A DNA stretch of 64,000 nucleotides. Origin: Ectocarpus siliculosus (lineage: Eukaryota; Sar; Phaeophyceae; Ectocarpales; Ectocarpaceae). A program made the position numbers and the translations under genes. Below are positions 1-13,800 of this stretch, piece after piece. The notes under the pieces were generated by a model. The model did no database searches, had not been told where the DNA came from, and saw only the letters and a program-made list of their open reading frames with translations. Every line of letters begins with the position of its first letter. Position 1 is the first letter of the stretch. The DNA is taken from the NCBI GenBank assembly GCA_000310025.1, contig FN649737.1, positions 1,327,367 to 1,391,366 on the forward strand. The letters are read 5' to 3'.

Positions 1-62
1 TGCATGTGCCTCACGCGTAATACCTGTCATTCGTTGGATGTCCCTTGACCTCTGCTTTGCAG

Positions 63-209
63 GTAGCGGAGATGAATCTCCGGCTAGAGGGCCGCAGACA
101 GGAGCTCGTGGACCTTCGAAACGGATACGACTCGGACGATGAGTCACACTACGTCGTGGACAGTCGGACGGGGGAAGTAGTATTGAGCGTGAAGGAAGTC
201 ATCCAGTAA
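63..209 (+). CDS. 3' terminal exon of an unidentified upstream gene
   Basis: An acceptor (TTTGCAG) ends at 62 and the frame that follows is open for 48 codons to a TAA at 207-209. The peptide is charged, with an acidic centre (YDSDDES) followed by YVVDSRTGEVVLSVKEVIQ. I do not recognise the family. A GTAAGT donor starts at 206 and overlaps the stop, so the exon could instead splice onward; the stop reading is simpler because the next gene starts at 1940. The rest of the gene lies left of the window. Confidence 0.45.
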   Translation, partial: VAEMNLRLEGRRQELVDLRNGYDSDDESHYVVDSRTGEVVLSVKEVIQ

Positions 210-1939
210 GTGACGGAGGCTCAAGAGCGGGTGGCCTCGTTTGTGTGGACAAACTCATTCGTCCCAAAGAGAAGCTGGACGGACGTCGTACAGAATGATG
301 CGTTCGACAAGTCGTGTTAACTACAGTAACTACAAAGTCCTTTTCAGTACGTGCTTGGCAGGTCGGCGAACTTGAAGTGGAGGTGTATGCATATACGTTA
401 GATATGTCATGTCTCCCAGTGGTCCGACTAAATTGTTTTTCCCGCCGTGACGGAAATCACCTGTTTTCGTTGGATCTTGCAGTTGTTACTCTGGTAACGA
501 GGTACATGGTGTAGCTCTTGGTTCCAGGACGTGTGTGAGGTTGATGTCGAAGTTGCACTTTAAGTTTCGGCGATATAGTTGCGCACGAATGTCTTACAAC
601 GGGCGCCTCGACTCTTGGAAGTTGCTGAGCGACTCGAAAAATTGGAGTATCATTGGAAGTCCAAATCCCAAGGATTCACAAATGGGAGAGCAAGTACCCC
701 ACATGTATGTGTACGGGGAAAAGTCGGGAAACGAACGGTCTTGCAGTGATACCGGAGACATCGTGACCTCTCCCGGAGAGTACCTCCCCACACACAATTA
801 AATCATACTCTTCGCGCAATGGTAAAGGATGCCACGAGTGAGTTGTGTTTTCGTGCCACTGAGAAGTAATTCTTATTGTCTTACTTATCCTACTTGAATC
901 CGCACGGAGGTCGTTTTGAATGCTGGGATGCGCTGATTCCAGGAGAACGGGTTGTGCTTTCACGAGTGAGTGCCTCGCGACAGTTTACGTAGGATATTGA
1001 GAGTGTTTGAAAGTACCTTGTTCGAAATGTGTAAACGGTAAACGGGGCGCCGAGTAATCTGTGTTTTCTTCCATATCGCACGAGGTGCCTGAAACAACAA
1101 ATAATTAGTGACCGAGCGTTTGTTACCGCGTTTGGATATAACATGCTCTGAACGCCGAGTTGGCGCCAGGTGTGCGCGAGAAAACAAAATGGAACTTCGC
1201 GGGGTCCCCTACTTCTAATTTCTTTTCATATGGAACAAAAATAATTTCAAAATACACGGCAGCATGTGTTACGGTTAGGAAGGGGATGAAGAGGGCGGCC
1301 GATCGGTCTCTTGGCCTGGTCTTTTTTTCTTGTGCAGGAAGAATAGTTCACATTCAAAAGTCATGTTATTTGGTATTATGAAGTATACATTGTTACTCGC
1401 GTACACAAGAGATGGGGGGGGAGTAACAAACAAAAACAGGTTCTTTTTTAAAAGTCTTGGGGGCCACCCCGTCGATCCTCTTTCTTCCTCTATCTCTCTT
1501 GCTTCATGATCGGCGATACGTCATGCGTTCTTCTCTCCAGAAGAGTGTACCACGCGCGTGGCACTGAAAGTACATTGGATTTCCGGAGTCACTACTACTT
1601 CAGAATTCTACAATCATTAGGAAAACATAAATACACACACACACAAAGACAACCCATTCGAGATATACCCACCCACAGTCGAACGGACTGTGGAACGTAC
1701 ATGTTATTGAATGATACTCTAAATTCTGTGTGATGCATCGGACATACGTGCATGGTACAAGCAAGTACACGACATCGGGGGCTACTCAAATGGTACAACC
1801 GCCCGACCCCCCAACCAATTTTTAAAAAACATGTCCATCTGATCTGTCATCTTATGTCATATCGCCCCGCACCCTGCACCTTGCTTACCCAGAACCGGGA
1901 AGGGTATTACCGATAGCTCCCAAGTGACGAACAATCATC
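210..1939. other. intergenic / 5' flank of the Codanin-like gene
   Basis: No exon with convincing splice sites or recognisable protein is seen on either strand. There is a short CA run near 1631-1645. The 5' untranslated region and promoter of the downstream gene presumably lie here, but I cannot place a TATA box or start site. Confidence 0.4.
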
Positions 1940-4773
1940 ATGGGAGAGCAACACCTTCTACTCGACATTCTGCAAGAGGATGTCCCAGTTCAAGACGTCA
2001 AGAGTTGGTTGGACGACGCGTTCCAGGTATCTGTGTGGCGTTTCAGGTGGTGTCCTGTTCCCAATCATGAACAAGTTACCTCGTGATGAACTGCGGGTGA
2101 TCGAACAATCTTTGGCACATGTGACGTATGCTTGACCCTGACCCTGGATACAACACGTCACAAATGGTGTATTGCTGCAGGGCGTTCATGAGGCTGCGAA
2201 TGAGGCGAAGTCGTCAAAATTCAAACAGTACGATGCGCTGACGTTCGTGGTGACTGTCCTTAATTTCCTTCGTGAGGATGCCGCTCCGCTGCTCGCGCCG
2301 AGCGTTGAGCGTTCTCACCAGGTGGCTGACCACTCGTTACCAGCGTCTGCAGTGAAGGAAAGCGCACCAGGTTAGTGGGGAAACGATATTTCCAGCTATT
2401 GGTGGTGATGGATGTAGCAGTAGAATGTGTACCTCATCTGTTGGTGGGTCGATAGACACCACATGCAACTTGGATGTTGACAGAACACTGCCATAACGCG
2501 GAGACATGTCAACTCAGAGGTGTACCGCAGCGCTCGATCGCGTAAACCAGTTTGGCTTACCGGACCCCCCTGGGAAGAAGTAGCGAGTGGCGCGTGAACT
2601 CTCGATCCAATCTCTTATGTCGAATCTCGTTCGTGTCTGTTCTGTGTGAGCAGATGTGCCCAAGAATGAGAGGAATGAGAGTCAACCAAAGGGCCTTTTC
2701 CCGACAACGGCGTTCGACATCTCGTCTGCAGATGACTTCCCTGCCCTTCCAATGGGTGAAGTCCCTCGCGGTTTGCGTCCGGTGAGATTGCTTCGTGATG
2801 TGTATGCCACCGTGAGGGAACATATTATCACTGCACTTTGCTGGGTGTTTGTTTTGGTTCCGCCCCAACGCGGGCGGACCCCCTTCCGTCAACCGGGCGA
2901 GACTCGTAGAACCAACCGTTTGGCGGGCCGCAGCCACAGAGAATGAAACCCTACAATGGAGGACCGTTTTGACACATGAAGCAAAGCTGTGTCCTAAGAA
3001 CTCTGTCTCGCTGTGTTCTGTACAGTAGATGCATATGGGGTGCGTGTGTTTGTCTTTTACTTTTTTGGTTATTTTCTATTTTCAGTATCGGGGACACCAT
3101 AAATTACGCTGAGAGTTTCGGAGCTCATGCTATCCTTACCGCCACCGCCGTTACAATCGACGGCTAGCGATTGTGACCGCACCGCGCCCGAAGATGTAGT
3201 CGTAGATTCGGCGGCGGTGGCGGCTGCGGCGGGCGCGCTTGCCGGAGCACCGGCAGCCGCCGCCACCCCGGCGGTACTTGTATTTATTTTTGTCTTCAAA
3301 TCAGCGCTCACAGCACTTGTGCCGTTTACTCCGACCCTGGTCACACTGAAGGGTTCCTCTCCCTGAGGTTCCCCGCCCACCCCTCCTGCGGAACTTTGCC
3401 TTCGATTTTTAATGCGAGAAGAATGCACCACTCTCTTTCCCGCTGTGTACACACGAACTACTGCAGCGCTTCCCACCCAGGCCACAGGAACGGAAGCGAG
3501 AGAGAACTCACCTTGCAAGAAAGCTCGCTTAGGCCGGGATTCGAACCTCTGACCCTGGCCACTTTTAGAAGATTTTACCAACTAGACTACTGGGGCGACC
3601 GGTATATGTTCAAGAATTGCAACTTTCAAAGTAAATCCACGGGTGGCCCGCATGCGTTTCTTTTTCTGGGGAGAAAAACACAGGCTAAGGCATGATTCTA
3701 ACACAACAACCCCCGGCGAAATAAGGCACAGACCTACAGCAGATAGACTTTTACCTATAACGCGGTTATCTAGCGCTTGTAAGTGAGTCACAAAGGCCCG
3801 AGTGTTTCGTTTTTTCTTGCCCGATCAACACATCACCAGACCAACTGACACTGAAGGGAGAGAGCAGAAGCAGGTGTTCCCGAGACCGTCTTGGTTGCGC
3901 AGTAACCTTCTGTTTTTCTTGTCCGTTGAACGCGTACCAGTTGGCTCGGGCTGTTACGCACTTCTTTTTCCGTTTGTTTTTCCGCCACTCTGCCTTCGTG
4001 CAGGGGTTTTTCTGCCTGCGCGCAAGGGAACTTAGAGCCAAATCTTAATTCGAGCGAAGCGAGATTTCCAATCTGGCCTGAGGTCTCAGAGCAATATGGC
4101 GCTCCATCAAGAACAATATATATCTGCGCGTGTCTGTTCGCTTTGTCTAGGTTTTAGACCACATCACTTGGTTTTAAAGGGGGTTCAGCAGACCGCACTC
4201 GACCACACAGCAGATTGCAGCTATTGCATCTGCAGAACACACGCACAGCAGACAACACACACTCAGCGGGCACAGCGACACACGCACAGCGGGCAGAGCG
4301 AGTACAGCGAGCGACAACATACATCGGCCAGCGAAATAGAGGGAGTAGCAGTTGTGAGCTCATGGCAATTGAATGAATAGACGTCCGTAGCGGTCGATCG
4401 ACCCGAACTCCCTCCGTGAAGTAGAGGCGCACACGGACTCCCGGCGCGGACAAAGCCGCGGGGAGAAGGAGTCCCTAGGCAGCCCACAGCTTGACGGGGC
4501 GAGAGCTGCTGCTCGTCAGAGGACTGCCGCCAGGCGTGCGAGGGAGACCGATGGAGCACGGACAGAAAGGTGCGTTGGTGCGTGTGGGCGATTGCCCGAT
4601 TGCCTCAGAATTGAACTACATAACGGCCCCTTTTTTGTCTTCTTCCACACACACACAGCACACACAGAACAAGTCGTACGCACGGCAGGGTACAAACGGC
4701 ATGAACCTGGACGGGCACGAGCGATCACACCGCATATGGCACGAGCGATCACATAGCATAGGGCAAAAACACA

Positions 4774-4849
<76 letters not shown>

Positions 4850-7800
4850 ACAGGCTGCGGGCGGACCGGCAGAGAGCCGCCGCTAGGCGACAGCGTAGGC
4901 AGCCGCCGACACCAGAACAGCGGGCGGCTATCCGAGAGAGAGAGGCTCCGAGGCGCCAGCAGCAGACACCACAGCAGCTGGCGGCTAACCGGGAAAGAGA
5001 CGCTGCGAGGCGCCGGCGGGAGACACAACAAGCGACAGAGGCCAGATTGCACGACAAAGTCAATTGCAAACAAAATGTCTCTTTTCTTGCAATCACACGC
5101 ACTTCCTCTCGTGGACGCACACGTCTGACGACAGTTGCATGTATCAGCTATCGCCCGACTGCTGTAATCTTTCGTTCATACAAAGTCAAGTTGGGCGCTT
5201 GATATATGGACATGTCTGGTTTCCTCGGTTTTGTGCAAGCTTCGCGGACCCTGCGATGATTCTCGGGCTGCGCGATTGCTACAATTCGTGATTGCCTCGG
5301 GAGTAGTTTCTTGGGTGCCAAATACGAGGGGCGATGCAAGGTGCAAGGAGAAAAATGAAATATGAATTGCGTGCTATGCTCAGTTCCTTCTAACATCCGT
5401 ACCAGGTCCAACGGACGCGGACGCCTTGGTCACAGACCAACTACCCCAAAACGGGCACACAATTATAGAAATCAAAGAACGGCAAAAGAGCTAGACTTAG
5501 AGAATCCTCTAACACGATAGCATCACAAAAGCTAACCGGGAGACAAGCGAACCGGGAAAAAGCGAGGAATAGAAACTGTGTAGACAGAGGATCAAGGTAG
5601 AGAGTAGATTCGATGTGTGTGCTAAGGTATCAATCATCCCGACCGGATGCTACACCAACGCCACGTCTTCCTGTGTCGACATATGTATGTTCTACTACCG
5701 GAGCATGTTTCTCTCGTGATCGCCAAGAACGACGTGGTGGCGAGGCCCGTTGGATTGTCGGCTCGGTAGATACAAGCAAGACGACACGTTACTCTTTTTT
5801 GGCAGGAGAGCCAAAAGCACCGAGTCTGGCCGCCGGCGTTGAGCGACGGCTCTCCGCACAAGGAAGGTTTCATCGTCGGGTTACGTTTGCTTCGGAGAAA
5901 AAGTACAAACAAATCAGTTTTAACTGTCAGGCGAATTGGTCAAAAGCTGCTCTAAACCGGCCGACAGCCGCCGGAATGCAGATGCTCTAATGTTTGTTTA
6001 TCTCTACGTGTTCCGTATAGCAGCTACGATTTGTCCCGTGTGCTCTACATGACTCAATCACTTTCACTACCCCGCCTTGCGACACTTGGACAGACAAACA
6101 AGCAAAAAAGGCGCATTCGACCAACACCCTTGAGCAACGCGGACAAGCCCATGGAGGTGAGAGAGATATCAACATGAGAAACATGCAGAGATGGGTCTGA
6201 AACTTCTTCTTTGCGGAGTACCCAATATGGGATTAGTTGGCTTGAGGATGTTGTTCCGATCGGGCTGAGGTGTTTGGACCGGAAGTAATTCCTCCTGCAC
6301 TGAAAATGGTTTACGATTGGTTATCGCAAACGAACGGCAACGGTACTTTCTTCGCCACTGCTTGATTTTCGTCATGTGCCGGATTTGGTGCGCAAAGTCG
6401 AAACTCTTTTCATGTCTGAGAATTAAAAGAAGTTCCGTTTCCAGTGCCTGCTTTAGTCCTGGTTGGGCTACAACTTGTCGTCGGGTGCAAGCGAGGTTAC
6501 ACTTGACTGCAGTCGCTTTTTCCGCAACGTGGTGAGACGAACTGGTGGCTGAAATGCAATATTTGTTCGTTGAACGTGTTGGTACAAGTATTTACTTTAA
6601 GCCATGTGTGCTCAAGTTGGCTCGTTGCCACGCCTGAGCCAAGCTCAACCACCCTCTCGCAATTTAGTCTGAGTCGAGTCGTTGGCGAATATGGCGTTTC
6701 TAACCCCTGCAGCAGTAGCGACCTTGGACTCAGCGGGTTGGTGTTAGCCAACTGCAACGAACGGTGTCGGAAAGCGAACTTCAGCACAGCGGTTGTCTTC
6801 TTACCAGCTCTCACTTTCGCTGGTGGCATGAATATACGGTGGTTCTGGCTCGTGCGTGCTGCAGGGAGACATCACCGCATTGGGTGCTATAAATACTGCA
6901 GCGCCTTCGTTCGTCAAGTCAGGCGAGGTTGCAAATGCCCGCCTAACATTTCGTGCGCAAGGCGTACCACCATCGGTTGAAACGGCGGAGTTTCGACCGA
7001 GCACGACCTTTAAAGAAGAGAGGGCGAAAGCAAAGATCGTGCATAAGTCAAGTGACATTCTACCGGGAGGTACGAAGCCGCGCGCTGATCTGGCGATCGA
7101 GCAACATGATGCTGAAGGTGAGACATTCGTGTGAAAGACCTATTGTGTCTTAAGGGTAGCGTGCACGAGGTTTCTCCCTTTGCTGGACTGGTCCAGGTAC
7201 TAGTGCCCTTGGACCACCCAAGAGCGCAGCTTGCTTATAATGTTATTGCGTTCTTGCTTATGTCCTCGATAATTTTATGGAAATCCATGCCCCACGGATA
7301 AAGATTGAAATGTGACCTTCCTCCGCGCAAGGTTTCGGTGAAAATGAGGGAGGGATCACAAATCTTCGGGAGGCAACATCTGGTTCTTTACCGGAGCCGG
7401 CTCATCCGGAACAACGAAGGTTTCTGGAGCAAGGTGGTGCGGTTGGAGCACCCTCCAGAATGCCAATCGAGCCGATGACTGGTGAAACTGAAAGAGCGGG
7501 GAGACGTGCAGATGGAGCCCGTACCGAGCATAGCCTCTTCCCCGAAAGCACCGCCGCATCGAACCCCATGCTATCGCCTTCAAACGGTGCGGCGAAAACC
7601 AATTCTTTGTTGCAGACTCCGACAAGGTCAGCCAAGGCTGTTCCCATATCACCATCTGGTGGTGGAGTTGCTTCCCGGAGCGGTTGCGTTCCACCGATGC
7701 CACCAGTCAATACGCCGACATCATTCGCAACTCCTGTTGAAAAGGTGCGACACCCTGACATGAATGGGCACCAGTCTGCGAATTTTGATGTCACCATGGG

Positions 7801-10800
7801 GGGTGCCACTCGTGGTTGTGTTTTTCACTCCAAGCGTGTAAGGTGATTTGCCATGAACAGCTCGTCGGGCTTGGGCGACGTAGTCGTTTATCAGTGGATG
7901 CTGATCTGAAACTAAATTCTAACGTATTACTGTGGTCTTCATTGGTTTACGACGCAGGGGCGCCTGCCGGGAAGTGAGCAGTCCCTCGCCATCTTGGCAT
8001 CGCTGTATGTGCACATCATGATCCGAAGATTTGTGCCAAGTCTGGCAACGGAGATGCACCTTACAATACGGCTACTGCACGTGCACTCGGAGGTTACACG
8101 TAGCGGGGGCGATAGGACCTTGAAATTCAAGCAGGACCGTCGGGAGGATAATTCACCAAGCGGCAGCTCCGCAATTAGCTCAAAGGAAATCAGAGATGGC
8201 CAACATGGAACGAGTGACAAGCCCGGGATGAAGATCATCTTCAAGACCGGCCTGGACTGTCGGTTGTTCGCTGCTGGTGTCCTCCTTGGGCTCAAGTCTC
8301 TGCTCCCTCACATTGGAACGGACACGATCGACCTCTTGGCTGAAAGTTTGGCCCTTGCTTCTCAGGTCAACATTACGTCTTTCGGGCAGTTGATGGAATA
8401 TCGGGAGGTTTGAATTGCTGCACTCTATTAAGTACTATCAGCACCGCTTGGAATTGCGTTCGACTGGTGCTGTGGACCTCACACCCTTTTGGGTACTTGT
8501 TTACGAAGCGTTTACTCATGACATGTGCCCATTTGATGTGCTTGAACGCCTGTTCGATTGCACTGTTCTTGTCGTTTTGGCCAGTCGGAGGAGCTCATCG
8601 AAGACTTGCGCCATGTTCTCTGTGAAGCTAAAGGTGACGGTGTCCACTCTGACGGCAATGGCTCACGGAATGTTGGGCAGCAAAATGCCGATGATACGGC
8701 CATCGTGCAGAGTGTAGGGGCACCGTTTGCTGCTCTCCAATGGCGGGAGGAAGACTCGATAAAGAATTGGAGGTGTGGAGAATCCGAATGAGGGTTGTGG
8801 TGTACCCACTATTTACTTTTCGGTCCGACCTTGTTCTTCCAGTAGCCCCAATAGAGAGGTCACATTCCCACTTGAGCCCTTGGTTTTCTGAACCTGTGGA
8901 TCGACCGCACTTTCCTTGAATCAACTAACCTAGGACAATATCTGACCGAAGCATGTTCCAGAATCGCCAGGAGAGTGTCGACCGGTTCGGAGCCTTGCTT
9001 CGCGACTACCAGGGTTCCAAGAAGGGGCTTCAGCAATACCCGGATCGTGCTCTGCAAGATCTAAGGTGCTGGGGTGGTTTCTCCATTTCTCACCAGCGAT
9101 GAGGCGTTTGTCGCTTTGCTTCGATGGCAAGGGTCCAGGAAGCAGGGGATGCTTTCACCCAGCATTCGTGTTCTTTCAATCCCGATCAGGCACTGCTTGC
9201 CCCTGATAATCTTGACCTATGCATAGTCGCTTTCAACTATGATGCCGTTCTTGTCGTTTTCTTTTTTTTGGTGCCGGTGCGATCCTGTGGAGTAGAACAG
9301 CGGCATCTGCTTTGATAAGCGGTCTAGCCCCGGAAAATTTGGGATGGCTTGCTCAGTACTTTCTGGATCAGCTGGTCGGGTGGGGTCTTGCTCCTCCAGA
9401 GGAAACTGACTCCGAAGTAATGGCGCTTGTCGCTCCCGCTGGGGACAAGGGCCGTGCGACTCTGCAGAAGCTTCATCGCCGCATCAGCACACCTAGCTCC
9501 GGCGAGGTAAGCGGACAAAACGAAGACTCTGCGGCAGTATAGCGAAGACTAATCGGCAATGCGTGTCGCATAGAGAAGCTAGTCACGAATATGACGAGTA
9601 CGGTCCAATCGATATTATTTTTCGCGCTTGTTGCGTCCGGCTAGGTGGTGGTTCCTCCCTCTCTAGTTGCACACGACTGCGCCTCCCGTGAAGCGCACAT
9701 AGTGTCTGCTTGAGTGAAGCCGCCGTAACTTCGTTGATCCGAAAAGAAAATAAACGTTCACGCTTTCCTGCACATACCCACTATCAGACGGCCATGCCCT
9801 CAGGTTTTTGCTTGCAACTGTCGTGACTACTCGCTAGGCATGGTTATCGCCAGAAAAGATGTCGAAGCCTTGGCGGTACTGACCAAGTTAGGAGCCCTGT
9901 CAAACGTTTCTAATCTCGATTCCTCTAGGTATCCTCACCAAGAAACGCTGCAGCGTTTGGAGAATGGTTCAGCATGTTACGCACGTCTACAGTAGTTTGT
10001 TCCTTTTTGTCATGCACAATTTTTGCTGTGTTTTCCTGCCGCCATAAACACAACTGACAGGATGGCAACGCTTTGAAGAGTAGCCAGAAACTTCGGCATC
10101 CTGGGACACAACCTCGGCAAACACATGCTAAACAAGATCGAGGCTCTCACGTTGTCGGAGGAATCCGTACAGCCAAGGGAGGAGTGCGACAACCACAGTC
10201 TCGCAAGTCCAGCACGGGCCCACGGTATGGCAAGGGTCAAGCTCCAGCACAAAGCACACGGGTTCCGACGGCCCCATTGCAGCTCCGCTGGTTCCCCGGC
10301 AACCAGGTGGGATGACTTGATAACAACCAAATGAATATGATCATGGGGTGCACGTAGTCTGCTTCATCATGGACACGCGCGCGCCTGTGTCCCTTTCGAT
10401 CTTCGTCAACGGAGATGCCCTTGCATGCTTGCTGGTCGTGCGTGGGTTGTGGGGCGCAACAGGAATTTTTCTACCACGTGCTGCTGGTGTTAGATAGTTA
10501 CACCTTTAACAGCCACTTGAAGGCAGAACTCGTGGCAAAGATTGCTAGACTTTATCAGCAACTACACACCTTCAAGGGACGGCGAACGAGAGTCGGAAAC
10601 GTCGACGAACGTGGCGCGGCGAGCGACACGAGCAGCCCAGCAGTCAACAAGGGCGTCAGAGGGTTCACGGGAACCATGGTAAAATTAAAGGTGCGCCGAA
10701 TGTGAATGAAGTATGAAAGGCTACGCCAGCTACGACACGATGAGACCGTGTTTGCGGATAATCTCTGCTTTGAGCATCCTAGGTCATCCGCATTCGACAT

Positions 10801-13800
10801 GACATTCGTGCGTTCACGTTGTACCGGACTGGTTCGGGCCCGGATTGTATGCAGCATACAGTATGTTAACGAACCCGCAGAGGATCCTGCCTCAACCTAT
10901 GCCAGCTTATTGGTCGGCGTGGATATCGAAGTGCTGCAATTTGTTTGACTCAATAAGTAGGTTAGTCACATTTAATCACATTCATGGGTGTTTCTTTTCA
11001 CAGGTGCTCGCGAAGTTTCTCGGCCTCTTGACCTTTAGTCCCAACTGGGGCATTTCAGCCTTAGACTCCACGTCAAGTAGGCACGAGCCTCCTTTGGCAT
11101 CCGCGAATGAACAGGTACGACTCGAAAAAGGGATCGCGTTCGTTTTATAGGGCAAGTTTCGAGCATTGCTCCAAGTGCCTAAAACTATAGTAGGCTGCAG
11201 GTACAGGAACTTGAGGTCGCCATGTTCACCACAAGACAAGAGCCGTGAAAGGTCACATTTCATTCGAGCGTGGGGCGACCGATGCGCCATGCCAATGGGT
11301 ATCCCGGAGACCAGTTCCACGCAGTGCATGAGAATTATCTTCCCTCGTCTCTATTTTGTTGGTTTCTACCTGGGTTCACAGGCCCATACGACAGGCTGTC
11401 CGCTACCCCTGGAAGCGTACCTTGACCACGCTTGGTCGACGGCTGGACTTATGGGTGCTGTGCCATGGATGGCGGACTTTCTGCGGATGATGAAATGGGA
11501 TGAAATTTCTGCGCAGGTGACTACGAACATCTGCTTAGCTTGTCAGGCGATTGCCTCTTGCCCCCCTGCTCTGCGTTTCCCCTTGATATTTTGTTCTGTG
11601 TTTACGGCGGGTGCAGGTGTACCAATCAAATTTTGTTGCTTTTGCAGTCCCGCATCGTTGACTTGTTTCCTCACCTACCTAGATGAAGTTTTTCGAGTTT
11701 GGGACGAGGTCTACAACGCAGGTGAAATGGGTAGATGCTGGGAACGATGACATTGTCCGATCTTCGTCTTGCACGATGCAGGCCAATTCCTATCGACGTA
11801 TCCTGGGCACTTTGGCGAAGCTCCACGCTCAGCCATTCATGCAGCCTGACCATCCTGCTTTCACCGAGTCCCTACTTGCCGTGAGCTGCGAGGTGATGGA
11901 ACTCCGATCGCGCGCCCGATAAACTTATGAATCGCTTTCACCATGCTACTACACCTGCCTGTGCTTTTTTGATTGATAAGCTTTCTCATTGCATATTGAT
12001 GTTTCATAAAAACCATTGGCGAATGCATTCGGCCAGGGTGACGTGCGTTTGCAGGAATTCGCTGTTTATTATTGGTAAGGAACGTGAACGATGAATTGCT
12101 TTCTACTAAGCTCCTAACGATACCCCCGTGTCACGGTGTCATCTCGATACGACCGGCTTTGCGCCAGGGACCAGATCCTGAACGTTTTATGTGTTTACCC
12201 TGTGGTGTTCCTCTCAGGTCGAGAGTCTGTTCCAAGATTTGGGTTCTGATCTTGGTGTGCACGGGTATCGCCTGTTTCCCCCAGAAACCACTACCGTCAT
12301 CGACTTTGGTGCCCCGAGAGATTGCGGCAACCAATACACGAAGCTTCGCGATAAACAATACGCAACCCTGGAACTGAAGTCTGCACCTGGATCGTTGGAT
12401 GGTGAAGTGGTGCTGAGCCGCCGCCTCATACAGCACTGCTGCCCTTACCTGGAAGATGTCCTGACCTTGACAAGAAACCTTGGTCGGGTGTGGAAGCAAG
12501 GTTTCGTTGTTGGAGGAAACACTACCCCGCTCCGGGCGGGTCAGTCTCCACGAACGTTTGGGGTGAGCGGCACAAGTCCTCGCAGTAGACGGGTCATCAA
12601 GCCGCATCCGTTGAAACCGATACGCGCGCTGCCGAGCCTCCCTGAGCAGATACATCGTGGACGTTCGGATGAAAACGCTGGAACAGTCCGAGAAAGCGCT
12701 CACACCGAGAGTGCCCGCCTTCGATTGGTGGAGGCTTTTTTTCACTCTCTGCCGGGCGAGTTGCAGGCATCCGCTGATTTTGTCGTCAGTCGTGCCGTGC
12801 AAAATGCGAGCGAGGAGGTCTTGGTGTCGGTCGTTAGGCCCGCGGTGGCTGCTGCAGTCAGACGACTTCCAGTGGCCTTCAACCAGACCGATAGGCTGGA
12901 CTACGAACGGCCCGCATCAAACACTTTGATGGGGGCCTCCAACGAGGCAGGCGAAGGACTTATCAGGCAGCACCTTGACCAGCAACTTGCTTGGACAACA
13001 GCTGCTCTTGGTGAGGGCCTCGCTTCCAACGCCAGGGCTCTTGCTGGAAACCGGGGCAACGCTATCGCCAAAGCTACCACGTTAGCGCTTGTTCCGCGTT
13101 CGCTCTCACTCAGGTACCACAAGCTCTGCATTGATGCTGGCGGTTGTGTGTGGTGCGAAGTTCCGGTAGAGGTTGGCAATTTCCTCGTTACAATCGGGTG
13201 TGATGTCTGTTGTTGCCCAACGCTGCACGATAGTTATCCACCACAGTTCCTAGTCAGACGTGTATTGGCACCACTCATTTGCCGAGATAGGTGGAAAGGT
13301 CTGAGCCTGTTGCTGATCTAACCCTACGTTTTGCTTGCTTGCCTTTGTCGGAATGGACCATGACAAATTTACACAATGCTCTTGTCGAATGTGGCAGGGT
13401 TCGTCAGACGGCGGCGGCGATCGCTGGTCACCACGCACAGCAAGCAGCTGCCAGCAAAATCGAGGAACTGATAACTGCCACGGTAACGCTTCGTTGTTTG
13501 TACGGAGCAAAAAGCGTTTGTGTGGGTAGATGTCTGTCTAGGGTTGTGAGTGCGGTGTCCTTGACTACCCGGCCATCGTTGAGCCAGCGTACATGCCTAT
13601 CTATTGAGCAAGTGCGCTTGGTCGCGATCCAGTTCTCGCGGCACCTGACGGCGGTCTGTTCTCCACCCATGATGCACTTCCATGCAGGTTTTGGAGGCGG
13701 TGAGTGCGTACCACAGCGACCTTGAACGGGCTCAGAAGAAGCAGCCGACAGGTGGTGTGGAATGCCGGAGCCCCAAAAGCCCGGAGGTACTCGCAAGCCT

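Noticed and set aside
3069-3581. 170-residue minus-strand frame
   Set aside because: Runs through the SINE and a GC-rich low-complexity stretch; alanine-rich composition is an artefact.
4616-5120. Poly-RE / poly-SL frames across the CT microsatellite
   Set aside because: Translation of a dinucleotide repeat; only the plus-strand STPR-like part beyond it is retained.
12131-12802. 223-residue minus-strand frame
   Set aside because: Antisense shadow of the long Codanin exon 16; the plus strand has family similarity and splice sites.
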